Shown piece by piece: positions 49,084-57,549 of a stretch of DNA of 64,000 bases (position 1 is its first letter; the number at the start of each line of letters is the position of its first letter). Source of the DNA: CAVVEC01 sp963747105 (GTDB lineage Bacteria; Acidobacteriota; Terriglobia; Terriglobales; Acidobacteriaceae); NCBI GenBank assembly GCA_963747105.1, contig CAVVEC010000016.1, positions 372,001 to 436,000 on the forward strand, in the 5' to 3' direction. Below the pieces are notes generated by a model that was given only the letters and a program-made list of their open reading frames with translations, ran no database searches and had not been told where the DNA came from. The position numbers and the translations under genes are program-made.

Positions 49084-49455
49084 ATGGGTAACCGTGGCGA
49101 CATTGCCAACGTGCCGGATCAGAAAGAACGTAAGTATCGTCGCTTCAAGCTGCGATACCCGGTCCACGGGAAGTTCTATTCCGGAGGGGCTGTCTCCGAG
49201 TTCGATGCCGTCAGCCGGAATGTAAGTATTGGCGGGCTGCTCTTGGAAACCGCTTCAGACGTTCCACTGCATAGCCCCGTGACCTTCACGATGACGGTCC
49301 AAGGAGGCAGGGTTATCCGTCCGGTTCACCTCGCGGGCGAAGGTGAGGTAGTGCGCGTGGAGCCGTCCAGACCTGGCGCATGGTTTGCAATTGCCCTGGA
49401 ATGCAGACAGCCTATTGCGCAGATAGAGAATTACCTCACTACCGACACGCTCTGA
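49084..49455 (+). CDS. PilZ domain protein
   Basis: 123 residues with the c-di-GMP-binding motifs in order: RRFKLR (RxxxR-type) at 19-24 and SRNVSIGG (the [D/N]xSxxG motif), then a beta-barrel. PilZ proteins sense cyclic di-GMP and control polysaccharide production or motility. Its place at the end of the polysaccharide locus suggests control of export or synthesis, but it has its own spacing and could be independent. Confidence 0.9.
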   Translation: MGNRGDIANVPDQKERKYRRFKLRYPVHGKFYSGGAVSEFDAVSRNVSIGGLLLETASDVPLHSPVTFTMTVQGGRVIRPVHLAGEGEVVRVEPSRPGAWFAIALECRQPIAQIENYLTTDTL

Positions 49456-49852
49456 AATGTTCACCGGATTGGCCACAATTCAAGTTACGGGTCGTGAGGA
49501 CAACTCCGGGGGGACTGCCCAAAGCCCGAGACTCTCTACGGTCACGCAGTAGCGGAGCCCGCAATACGAATATGAAGCCGCCCTTTCCCGAGGCGGCTTT
49601 TCTGTTGCGGCGGGGTTTTAGAGGTTCTTAAAGGCCGACGGCCCGACGGCCAGTGTTTACTGGCTGCGGTTGAGCTCTTGGGCGAATCGCTCGACACATT
49701 ACTAGCCGGTTAGCATCCAAGCTGTCATGGCCAGTGGCGAAATCTTACTCACCCAGCAACAGCATTCCGATTGAAATTCCTGGTTTGACAGGCAGCGCTT
49801 CGATTGTGCAACCTGGTTGCACGAAGCGCCTCGCGAGATGAGGAAAGAGCAT
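49456..49852. other. 397-bp gap with a terminator but no gene
   Basis: Contains the terminator at 49575-49601 and a further short hairpin (GCCAGT-GTTT-ACTGGC at 49649-49664). No frame in it shows codon usage or a motif worth calling. Confidence 0.6.
49575..49601 (+). terminator. Rho-independent terminator after the PilZ gene
   Basis: AAGCCGCC and GGCGGCTT form an 8-bp GC-rich stem with a 9-base loop, followed by TTTT. It lies about 120 bp after the PilZ stop and probably ends the + strand transcript of the polysaccharide region. Confidence 0.8.
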
Positions 49853-51429
49853 TTAAGCCGGAGGTGAAAGAGGAGTTGACCGGATTACCTCGTCGAGAAG
49901 GTGTCGTGCATTCCGCCCGATCAAGACTTCCTCGCCTGCGGCTAGGATCCCGAGTTGTACGAACTGGTGACTCTGCTTCAAGCCACTAGTTGTCTTGCCG
50001 TCGCGAGTTCCTAGCCCGATCACCATGGCCATGTCTTTCGGATAGACCACATCGCGGCCTCGCGCCAGAAAGTGATAATAGATCGACATGGCCGCTCCAT
50101 ATGACCCGAATCCCGTCGACACTACGCGCGAATGCGCTGCCAATCCCACAATCATTCCCACGAACCGGAATCCTGACGCCCCGTTCGCCGCGCTGCCTCC
50201 CGCTTCCCCCCGCTGACCCCGCCCCGCCCCGCGTCGCGATCCGGCGCCGCCTGCGTCGCCGCCAGCATCACCGCGATGCCCGTCGTCAAGTACCGCGTCC
50301 GCGGCGTAGTCACCTGAGCTCCACCTTCGGCGTCCAGCTTCAGGTGCTCGCCCTTGGCCACGGCTACGCCTTCCAGATTGGTCTCGACCTTCTGCTCCAG
50401 CCTGTTCGGCGGCGCAACCTGATGAAACAGGATTCGCAACTGCCCGTTGCGGCCCAGTCGCCGCGCCGGCCGTACCTCGATCACCGAGCCTTTAATCACG
50501 CTACCCTCCGGCAGAATCAGATGATCCGACACCACCAGCGGCTCCGTGATCAGCGCTTCCACCGGATCTCCCTTCTTCGCCGTCGACGAACTCAGCGGAG
50601 TCACCAGCCTGGCATGCACCACGCTTCCGTTCGGAGGCGGCGATCCCATGTTAGTAAGCGCCTCTGCCTTCACCGCCTCCGTTCCAAAATCCAGAGGCTG
50701 CACTAAGTCCGCGTTGAAACTCGTCCCCGCATCGATGTACTGCGGATGCACCGGGAGCTGCGCCAGCGCAATTCGTTTCAGCTTGTGCATCTTTCCGGGC
50801 TCGTGGATCTGCTTCTGTAAATCGTTCCATTTCTGCCGGATCTCCTGCCGTGTCGCGCTCACTTTTTTGGACGCCTCATCCTCCACCTTCTTGTTTCTCT
50901 TCTCCGTCTTCTCATTCGCCGATACAAACCGCAAAACTCCATCCGGCGCTGGAGACGCTACTGTCTGCAGCGCCACATGCTTCCCGTCGCCCATCACCAA
51001 CTCATCAAACTGCACATGCACACCCCTCACCGGAGAGAAATTCCCATCCGTCGCTTCCAGCGCCCGCGTCTTCCCCGGCACACGATCGATCGCTGATATT
51101 TTCCCGTTAACTACCGTCCCCGGCGGAATCAGCAGCTTGTCGAATGCATACACCGGCTCGATTGTTTTGCCATGGATCGCCTGCCCCACACTGCGAACCC
51201 GCACTTCCGAATCCAGCGCCACCTTGATTGAAGTCCCCGCTGCCACGCTCATCGGCATCGTCACCGTGCTCTCCGCGCCGGGTCTCGATACGCTCTGTGA
51301 TGAAGCCGCATCATCGTCCCGCTGCGTCCCAGCAGGCGGCCGCGGCTTCAGCGTCTGCCCGAGGCTCCAACTGCTGCACAACAATGCCACTAACACTGCC
51401 GCAACCCGCCACAAAACAAACCTCTGCAT
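49853..51429 (-). pseudogene. Secreted protein, possibly TrbI/VirB10-like, one frameshift
   Basis: About 520 residues read on the minus strand. AAGGAG precedes ATG 51429, and an N-terminal signal segment (LWRVAAVLVALLCSSWSLG) follows. Two similar beta-rich repeats contain IPPGTVVNGKISAID and ILPEGSVIKGSVIEVRPARR, which resemble the VirB10/TrbI barrel. The final part, MIVGLAAHSR to YPKDMAMVIGLGTR, is in another frame; one indel in a run of six G/C near 50207 restores it. No other conjugation or secretion genes are nearby, so the family call is tentative. Confidence 0.6.
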
Positions 51430-51678
51430 TGCAACACTCCTTTTCCAACCTCGCGGCTAGGACGAAGGCTTAGCACCGGCTCTGCAAGCGGCCAAACTCC
51501 ATGCCTAGCCCAGAAGCGGTAGCCCTAAGACGCGAAAGAAAACCGTGCTTACTATGAAGTACGAATGACGGTGAATGGTTGTAAACCACGGACCATGATC
51601 GCAGATCGAAAAGGCGCTTACCAGCACCGGAATCAAATTAAATGGCTGTACGGTGAATTCTGTTGATCTGGTCCTAAT
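51430..51678. other. 249-bp gap, nothing supportable
   Basis: Upstream region of the secreted-protein gene on the minus strand and downstream of the DUF433 gene. No partner toxin gene (PIN or DUF5615 type) was found here, although DUF433 genes often have one. Confidence 0.5.
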
Positions 51679-51903
51679 TCAGGAACCACCAGCGACGGGA
51701 AGTTCTCGCTCGCGGACGGCCTCAGTTGCGTAGCGCAGTGCTTCGCGAACATCTTCGACTTCAAGGTCGGGATGAGCATGTAGGATTTCGGCTTCCGTCA
51801 TGCCTTCGCCGACAACGGTAGCGACCGGTATACGCAGGCTCCGGATGCACGGGAGCCCGCCCATTTGGTTGGGGTCTACGGCAATGGGTTGGAAGGCTTT
51901 CAC
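51679..51903 (-). CDS. DUF433 domain protein
   Basis: 74 residues; IAVDPNQMGGLPCIRSLRIP and VVGEGMTEAEILHAHPDLEV match the DUF433 domain, a winged-helix protein often acting as the antitoxin-like partner of a PIN-domain RNase. LEVEDVREALRYATEAV is the C-terminal helix. No partner gene is visible on either side, so it is an orphan or works in trans. Confidence 0.85.
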   Translation of the reverse strand: MKAFQPIAVDPNQMGGLPCIRSLRIPVATVVGEGMTEAEILHAHPDLEVEDVREALRYATEAVRERELPVAGGS

Positions 51904-52075
51904 TTCTACCTCCGTTCAAACGAACGATCCGTCAGCTAAAAGATAGCATGTCCGGGAAAGCAGCCGACGCCTGCAGCCTGCTAAGTACGTTCTTGGTGAA
52001 GCCGCAGGTGAGGTGTCTGGGCAGGCAGCCGGTCACGACACCTTTTCCGCTACCTAGCGGGATGAGGAGGTGTCT

Positions 52076-52276
52076 CTACTTGCCCGGAGTCGATCCTGAA
52101 AGATGACGTACTTCGTTGGCGGACAACTCCACCACCTTGCCGTCGCGTCCGATGTAGATTGGCAATCCTAGACGTGTGTGTTCGTCAATGGCTTTCGCCA
52201 CGGCTCCTCTGAAAGCGATTTCGGCGCGCTTCTCGAGAGGTAACCCCAACACCTGTTTTGAAGGCTTGATCGTCAC
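52076..52276 (-). CDS. Small hypothetical protein
   Basis: 66 residues with LEKRAEIAFRGAVAKAIDEH and IYIGRDGKVVEL, the latter a short beta-hairpin common in small antitoxin-like or prophage proteins. Divergent from the endonuclease VII remnant at 52321, 44 bp away. Function unknown. Confidence 0.6.
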   Translation of the reverse strand: MTIKPSKQVLGLPLEKRAEIAFRGAVAKAIDEHTRLGLPIYIGRDGKVVELSANEVRHLSGSTPGK

Positions 52277-52320
52277 AGAATTACTCCTAATTCGCGAGTT
52301 GTCATGGTATGATTGGGCCC

Positions 52321-52889
52321 ATGAAAACCCCAGAAAAAACGTGGAAGACCGCGAACGCCAATCACGAAGAGCAACGTGAAAAATGGCGTATTGCTACCGC
52401 CAAGTACCGCGCCACTCCTAAAGGGGCGAAAAGCATTTTATGCGTACAAAACCGATTCCGTCGTCAGAGAATATCGGCGGCTCAAAACCACTTTTTGGAG
52501 AGAAGGGAAACTCAAGGAGTTGGTGAAGAGTTCAGAAAGATGGAGCGGACTCGCCAGAACGAGCATTACGCTGCCGATCCCGAATTTCGGCGACGCCGTT
52601 CTGACTATCAGCGCCTTAGGAAAACCGGCATGACACCGGAGATGGTCAACACGGCTCTTGAGCGTCGAGAATCTCTGCGCTATATGCCGCCGCGAGTTCT
52701 CCGAGACCCTGCGCTATTACGCCGATCATTGCCACCGATTCGCTGAAGCCACGAGGACTGCTTTGCTTCCAGTGCAACTCGGCTGAAGGTGTGGTTAGAG
52801 TTACCGGACTTGCCCCGTTGGAATTTGGCCAACGTCTCCATGAGTATTTGCTTGCTCATGTCGGCGAGGCTTCGGTGTTCAAAATCTGA
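52321..52889 (+). pseudogene. Phage recombination endonuclease VII, frameshifted
   Basis: A T4 gp49-type Holliday-junction resolvase pieced together from several frames, about 190 residues. The N-terminal part (KTPEKTWKTANANHEEQREK) is charged and helical. LRKTGMTPEMVNTALERRES leads into the zinc site CAIC (52676), DHCH (52724) and CFQCN (52764), then GVVRVTGLAPLEFGQRLHEY and a stop at 52887. Three or more indels occur. The zinc-ligand pattern CxxC-x-DHCH-x-CxxCN is diagnostic. It resolves branched phage DNA during packaging. Confidence 0.75.
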
Positions 52890-53867
52890 TGAACCTTTCC
52901 TCGAACGGTATGCCCAGGAACTTGTACTCGATCTGAGTCAATCCCTCCTCGACCGACAGGGCTTGGTTGGACTTCGCGAGTGCCTGGATCTTCAGGATCG
53001 AGAAGATGGTGCGGTTCATGTAGTACGCCACACCGGCCCGCGGTGAGACTCGGTAGACGATCAATCATGCGGCTCATCAGGTTGATGAGATCGGGAAGGC
53101 GATCGTGCCGGAGGCGATGGTCGTACCCACCTGCGCCCGGACGATGTAGCGCCAGTCGGCAACCGCGAGCCCGCACTTCCACTGCCAGTGCTCCCGGTAG
53201 GCCATCATGCGAGCGCCACCGATACCGGCGACGTTCTCGACGACCTGCAAGCCCAGATCCTCGTGGATCAAGCCCGCCTTGGAGCCGCGCGGGAAGATGC
53301 CGTACACGCTGTTCGGGCCCCAACACACGAGCCAGATGCTCGTATTGGTGGAGGCGACCTGCGTGCCCAGAGCAGTACGTTCGCCGCAAACGCCGTGTTG
53401 CCGGAAGCGACGCCGTTCAGCCGTGGTGCGAAGCCGCGGAAGACCGCAGGTGCGAGCGTTGGGTCGCCGTACATCAGAATTTGCGCGAAGGCCTGGTTCA
53501 TCGATTCGATGAAGCCGTCTGCCTCGCTCATTCGGAATGCCGCATCCTGGCCGTTCAGTTCCACGATATCGCGGTCGATCTCGAGGAAACCTTCGATGAA
53601 GGCACAGGCCTCATCGACCGGCGTCGTGGTGGACTTGGAGGGCGTGATGCCCTGGTTCAAGGATCTCGCCATCACGGACGGCAGACCGGTCCGTTGGATG
53701 ATGCGATGGCCAGTGGGCAAGTTGCTCTCCTCCCAATGCATATCCGGGATGATCTCGTTTTTCTGGGCGAGCAGTTCCGCGATAGTCGCAACACAAACTT
53801 CGGGATCCACGCGTGTCGCCCAGTCGGCGAGAGTGACGACGTTGGTTCCAATGACGACTTGTGTCAT
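52879..53867 (-). pseudogene. Phage major capsid protein, frameshifted
   Basis: About 325 residues. The first frame runs from ATG 53867 (TQVVIGTNVVTLADWATR) to about 53365; the reading continues in other frames with NSVYGIFPRGSKAGLIHEDL, ARMMAYREHWQWKCGLAV and, after a break near 53050, VAYYMNRTIFSILKIQAL to a stop at 52879. These segments fit the capsid family of BPP-1-like podoviruses. GAGGAG six bases before the ATG is an excellent ribosome binding site. Confidence 0.78.
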
Positions 53868-53873
53868 CTAGCA

Positions 53874-53879
53874 CTCCTC
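53874..53879 (-). promoter_or_regulatory. Ribosome binding site of the capsid gene
   Basis: GAGGAG on the minus strand, six bases from the capsid ATG at 53867. It partly overlaps the stop of the scaffold gene, as expected in a tight phage operon. Confidence 0.8.
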
Positions 53880-54566
53880 AATTCGTTTTCAGGGACTTGG
53901 CGTAGAGGAGTTGCCCGGCTTCTTTGCGGGTCATCGGTCCTCGACGCTGCGGGGTGGAGGGGAGCGAGCCTTGCTCGAACTCGTCCTCGGAGAGCTTTTC
54001 TCCGACCGCGCGCATGAAGTTCACAAAGCGGGATCGTTCAGCTGACTCTTGGCAAATTCTCGAAACGAGGGGTCGAGGGACAAGGCCCAGCCGACCGCGG
54101 TTTCAGCAACGCTCGAGTTGAGCGGGCGTGAAGCGCGACTTGCAGGCGGTTTCGTTCTCGGTGTTCCTGGCTTCAATCTGCTTTGTCCATCGGGCATTGG
54201 CCATCGCTTGCTTGCTCGATGAACTGGTCAACTACCTCTTGACTCGTCAGCACCACCTTGCCATCTGCGCCTAATTTGCCCCTCAAGAAAGTTTCGAACT
54301 TGGTCGTAGCTTCTTGGGGTAATTTGACGGTATCAGGGTGAGGTAAAGAGCGGATTTGGCTCTTCCGTGGGTTTCGCTGTCGGCTGCACTTCCTGTCGCG
54401 GCGACCGGGGCTTTGGCAGGCTCAGGACTGACTGGCGCTGCGCCTCACGCTTTCGGTGACGTCTCGGGGGATGGCGTTGCAGCGACAGCTGGAGTGCTGA
54501 CGGAGGAGCTACCTCGGTCGTCGCCGTGGGTGTGGCTGTAGCGGGGGCTGTCGTTGCGTCTGCCAT
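53878..54566 (-). pseudogene. Phage scaffold/head-assembly protein, frameshifted
   Basis: Between Bbp19-like and capsid genes, about 225 residues can be traced: an Ala/Pro/Thr-rich N terminus from ATG 54566 (MADATTAPATATPTATTEVA), a middle with LRGKLGADGKVVLTSQEVVD, then AETAVGWALSLDPSFREFAK, and the end MTRKEAGQLLYAKSLKTN. They fall in different frames with at least four indels. The position directly before the capsid and the low-complexity charged composition are typical of scaffold proteins; the family is not otherwise identified. Confidence 0.6.
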
Positions 54567-54629
54567 AAACGTGGCGGACGCTACAAGCCCATCTTGTTAG
54601 CGTGAATGGGGTGTGGTTACATCGCGGAT

Positions 54630-54818
54630 ATGGCGGGAAAGGACAGGAAATTACTGAATTCGACGGCTGCGGCGAAGGTTCTAGGTGTGAACCCCGACAC
54701 ACTTCGCGTGTGGGCGAACAACAATGAAGGTCCGCCGCGCATCCGTATCGGTAAGCGCTATTACTACACCGAAGAGATCATCCAGCAGTGGATGAAGGCT
54801 ATGAGCGTGGCGTCGTGA
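54630..54818 (+). CDS. Helix-turn-helix DNA-binding protein (excisionase-like)
   Basis: 62 residues from ATG 54630: LLNSTAAAKVLGVNPDTLRV is the MerR/HTH_17-type recognition motif, followed by PRIRIGKRYYYTEEIIQQWM, the usual winged end of excisionase-family proteins. It lies on the strand opposite to the structural genes. Likely a phage regulator or excisionase; no integrase is seen. Confidence 0.78.
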   Translation: MAGKDRKLLNSTAAAKVLGVNPDTLRVWANNNEGPPRIRIGKRYYYTEEIIQQWMKAMSVAS

Positions 54819-55072
54819 CTCAGGACGAACGCGATCAGCTTTCTATCGTTATGATGCAACAAGATGCTCGTATCGCTGAAGCATCCGGGCGCGCGAACCA
54901 CGCAGAATACGTCATCGCAGAAGTGCGTAGGATTCTCTCCGACGACACATTATCCGAGCGCGGGATGTTGACCGAACTGGTAATGCTCATTGGAACCAAT
55001 AAACTCAGGAGCGGCCGGATGTCGATTTCTGAGCTTTTGGGCGCATTGTCTCAAGCTCCCGATCCACCTTAA
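54815..55072 (+). CDS. Small coiled-coil hypothetical protein
   Basis: 85 residues from a GTG overlapping the preceding stop (GTGA). Helical and acidic (QQDARIAEASGRANHAEYVI). The last 68 bp overlap the convergent Bbp19-like gene on the other strand. The coupling to the HTH gene makes it credible; function unknown. Confidence 0.5.
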   Translation: MTQDERDQLSIVMMQQDARIAEASGRANHAEYVIAEVRRILSDDTLSERGMLTELVMLIGTNKLRSGRMSISELLGALSQAPDPP

Positions 55073-55418
55073 CCCACAGGTCGAAGTCGCAGTCGCGGAT
55101 TATCTCCTTGAGAACCTGACCGACCTGCCGTCGGCCCGCGATATTACACATGACGCTCGACTGGGGATGAAAGGCTAAGGCATCCAAATTACAGAGGTCC
55201 GACAATATCCGCGCCACGAAACGCAGTCCAGGTTCTGTTGCCAAAACGGCTCGCACGTCATTCTCTTCCTTGATGCGTTTCGCTTTGTCATCGGTCGCCT
55301 GCTTGTTGAGCCGCTTGGGGTCATTGGTCTTGCGTGCGGTATCGAGGAATGCGGGTAGCTTCTCCTCTGGCTCTTGAGGGTCGCGGTTAAGGTCGTCGGC
55401 TGAGCGGGCTTCGGTCAT
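55005..55418 (-). CDS. Bbp19-like phage structural-region protein
   Basis: 137 residues from ATG 55418. The conserved block VRAVLATEPGLRFVARILSD and AGRRQVGQVLKEIIRDCD match the small Bbp19 family found between portal and scaffold/capsid in BPP-1-type phages. The charged N-terminal half (KRLNKQATDDKAKRIKEEND) is probably disordered. Its exact role in head assembly is unknown. Confidence 0.72.
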   Translation of the reverse strand: MTEARSADDLNRDPQEPEEKLPAFLDTARKTNDPKRLNKQATDDKAKRIKEENDVRAVLATEPGLRFVARILSDLCNLDALAFHPQSSVMCNIAGRRQVGQVLKEIIRDCDFDLWVKVDRELETMRPKAQKSTSGRS

Positions 55419-55532
55419 ACTATAATCCGTGCGCCAGCGGTTTAAACGGGTGCGAACTAAAAGCATCCACCCAGTGCGAAGCGATTCTAGATCGAATTGA
55501 GCACTGGGGCCGCTGGTGGCCTTCTCGCCACA

Positions 55533-55616
55533 TCACGGCAGCCACGAGCCGGTCGAGAGGCGGACGCTAATCCAGACGATACCGAGGCCGAGCACTACGA
55601 AGAAGAACATTTGCAT
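55533..55616 (-). CDS. Very small membrane peptide after the portal gene
   Basis: A 27-codon frame, MQMFFFVVLGLGIVWISVRL then seven more residues, starting one base after the portal stop. One predicted membrane helix. Tight coupling supports it, but at this length chance is not excluded. It could be a lysis-related or simply a spurious peptide. Confidence 0.4.
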   Translation of the reverse strand: MQMFFFVVLGLGIVWISVRLSTGSWLP

Positions 55617-55617
55617 G

Positions 55618-57549
55618 TTATTGGTTCGCCACCGCTCCCCCGCCTATCGCCTGTCGTAGCTGGTCTAGCGCATTCGATTGTCCGCCCTGAGTCGGTGTCT
55701 GGGCAAGCGTCTGTGCGGTCTGCGCGTGCGTATTGGCGTTCTGTGCGGCTTGGGCTGCCTGTTCCTGCTGCGCCTGCGCATCCTGCTGCTGCTGGCGCTG
55801 CTGGCGGATCTTCGCCACATCCGCATCAGAGCGCACGATGTGGGGCGGGACGCTCATCGCCTTGCCCATCTCCTCAATCGCCGCGTCCGGGTCGAACTTA
55901 TCGCCTGCAGGTGATTGCTGCATCTGCGGGCCCATCTGCACGACTTCGCCCACATACTGGGTGAACTTAGATATCGAATCCGCCGTGACCGCATTGATCG
56001 CTTGGGCTAGAATCGAGACGTACTTGACCCTTAAGGTTGCCTTGCCAATAGCCGATGGCGGCTTGGGATACTTGCCATGACGGAAGCCCTCGGCGACCAG
56101 CCATTCATGCAACGGGTTAAAGAGGTCGAAGTTCATCTGCTCGAGGACCGGCCCCAGCATCAAAAGCTTTTCCTGTTGTTTCGCATTGACTTCTGCAGCG
56201 GTAATCGGTTGTTTCGTATCCTCGGCTTGGATGAACATAGCGAAAATATCCGCGTACCCAAGAGACTTAATACGTTCCTGAGTCTCTTTGATATCCTCGA
56301 GAATTCCTTGGAGCTCAGGTCGTATCTCATACGCTGGCTTAAATCCGATGCTGTTAGCTTCGGGAGCTATGAACGTCGTGTCACCCGACATGAGGCTTGT
56401 GCGTTGATTGCGCAGCTGGGCATCGGCCACCATTGGGGGATCAACCAGCTTGTCTATCGCCTGCGCTTTACGGCGTTGCTGAAGTTGCAGCGCCCGGGCA
56501 TCGCCTAGCGCATCCATCGCCCAGCCTCTACCCCACGCATCCTCTGAGTTCGTATACCAGCGCGCGCAGAACACCGGGAAGTCCCGGAAGCCCCCGATGC
56601 GCAAGGTCTTCTTCTCTTCCATCTCACGCTTAGAATCCGAGAGCGTCATGTCGGGCTCACCGCCGCGCTCGTAGTAGACCGAGCGAAAGCGCATGCCCTG
56701 CCAGCCCAACTTGCCGACGTTGCGCCCGATGTTCTCTTCGATAGCGTGCACGAGATCGACCCACTGATCGCGCTGTCGAGCCTCCCACAGCCCGCGAGTG
56801 CGCAAAGATATGTTGACCCAGAATTCCTCATCCTCGGGTCCGAACTCCTTGCCGCTCTGGCCGCGACAGCCGAACTTGTCGACTACTTGGTTTACGGTCC
56901 ATCGGAAGTCTCGGAAGAACGTATTGACCCTACGATGTTTATCGTTAGCGATATAGTAAGAGCCAATAGTGTAGGCGTTAAAATTAGGGAGATCGGGTTC
57001 AGTAGGGTCCCGCAGAGCGCCCCACTCACGACCCAGAGACATAATACCGAAAACCCCATACTCACCCAGACACTCAAACAGAGCATTATAGAAATTAGAC
57101 TGCGCCAGAATATCGCGATTAACCTTGGTAATTGCCGCAAGCCATTCTTTGACACCTTCGGCCTCCATCAGTTGTTCATCGTCAAACTCGTACCCGAACC
57201 ATGGACGTGAAGGCGATGCGGTTCCCGCGAGTAGTCCCGCCGCGCAGATATTGTTCGTGATGAGCGGGGTTGAGTCTACGATGTTCCAGTTACGCCGCCA
57301 GCCCTTGTTGGTATCGACCGCATCGCCCATGAACCAGCGACCGCGGTAGGGGCGAAAGTAAGTACCGAGATCGAGCCAGTTGGACCACCAGGTGAGCCGG
57401 TCCATGTTGAGCTGGTTCTTGCGATTCTCCAATCGCACCTTCACCGCCATCTCGGTGACACCGCGGCCCTTGCGCTCGTTACGCAGCGATGAGCCGCCTA
57501 TCAGGCCCTCGTCGGGATTGTTGTAGCCCATCCTGGTATCGAGTGCCAT
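55618..57549 (-). CDS. Phage portal (head-tail connector) protein
   Basis: An intact 643-residue connector of the podovirus type (head-tail connector family). RLTWWSNWLDLGTYFRPYRG, TPLITNNICAAGLLAGTASP and RPWFGYEFDDEQL are the typical N-terminal blocks; FPVFCARWYTNSEDAWGRGW and ALGDARALQLQQRRKAQAID are mid-protein ones. A Gln/Ala-rich C-terminal tail (from about residue 590) is characteristic. Twelve copies normally form the DNA gate of the capsid. ATG overlaps the previous gene's stop (TAATG). Confidence 0.9.
   Translation of the reverse strand: MALDTRMGYNNPDEGLIGGSSLRNERKGRGVTEMAVKVRLENRKNQLNMDRLTWWSNWLDLGTYFRPYRGRWFMGDAVDTNKGWRRNWNIVDSTPLITNNICAAGLLAGTASPSRPWFGYEFDDEQLMEAEGVKEWLAAITKVNRDILAQSNFYNALFECLGEYGVFGIMSLGREWGALRDPTEPDLPNFNAYTIGSYYIANDKHRRVNTFFRDFRWTVNQVVDKFGCRGQSGKEFGPEDEEFWVNISLRTRGLWEARQRDQWVDLVHAIEENIGRNVGKLGWQGMRFRSVYYERGGEPDMTLSDSKREMEEKKTLRIGGFRDFPVFCARWYTNSEDAWGRGWAMDALGDARALQLQQRRKAQAIDKLVDPPMVADAQLRNQRTSLMSGDTTFIAPEANSIGFKPAYEIRPELQGILEDIKETQERIKSLGYADIFAMFIQAEDTKQPITAAEVNAKQQEKLLMLGPVLEQMNFDLFNPLHEWLVAEGFRHGKYPKPPSAIGKATLRVKYVSILAQAINAVTADSISKFTQYVGEVVQMGPQMQQSPAGDKFDPDAAIEEMGKAMSVPPHIVRSDADVAKIRQQRQQQQDAQAQQEQAAQAAQNANTHAQTAQTLAQTPTQGGQSNALDQLRQAIGGGAVANQ

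Noticed and set aside
49456..49571. Cyclic-di-GMP riboswitch after the PilZ gene (a GGTCACGCAG stretch near 49544)
   Set aside because: Only a short resemblance to one GEMM segment; the second conserved half and tetraloop receptor are missing, and it lies downstream of the gene.
51679..52276. Toxin-antitoxin operon formed by the DUF433 gene and the small gene at 52076
   Set aside because: They are on the same strand but 170 bp apart, and neither looks like a PIN-domain or other toxin.
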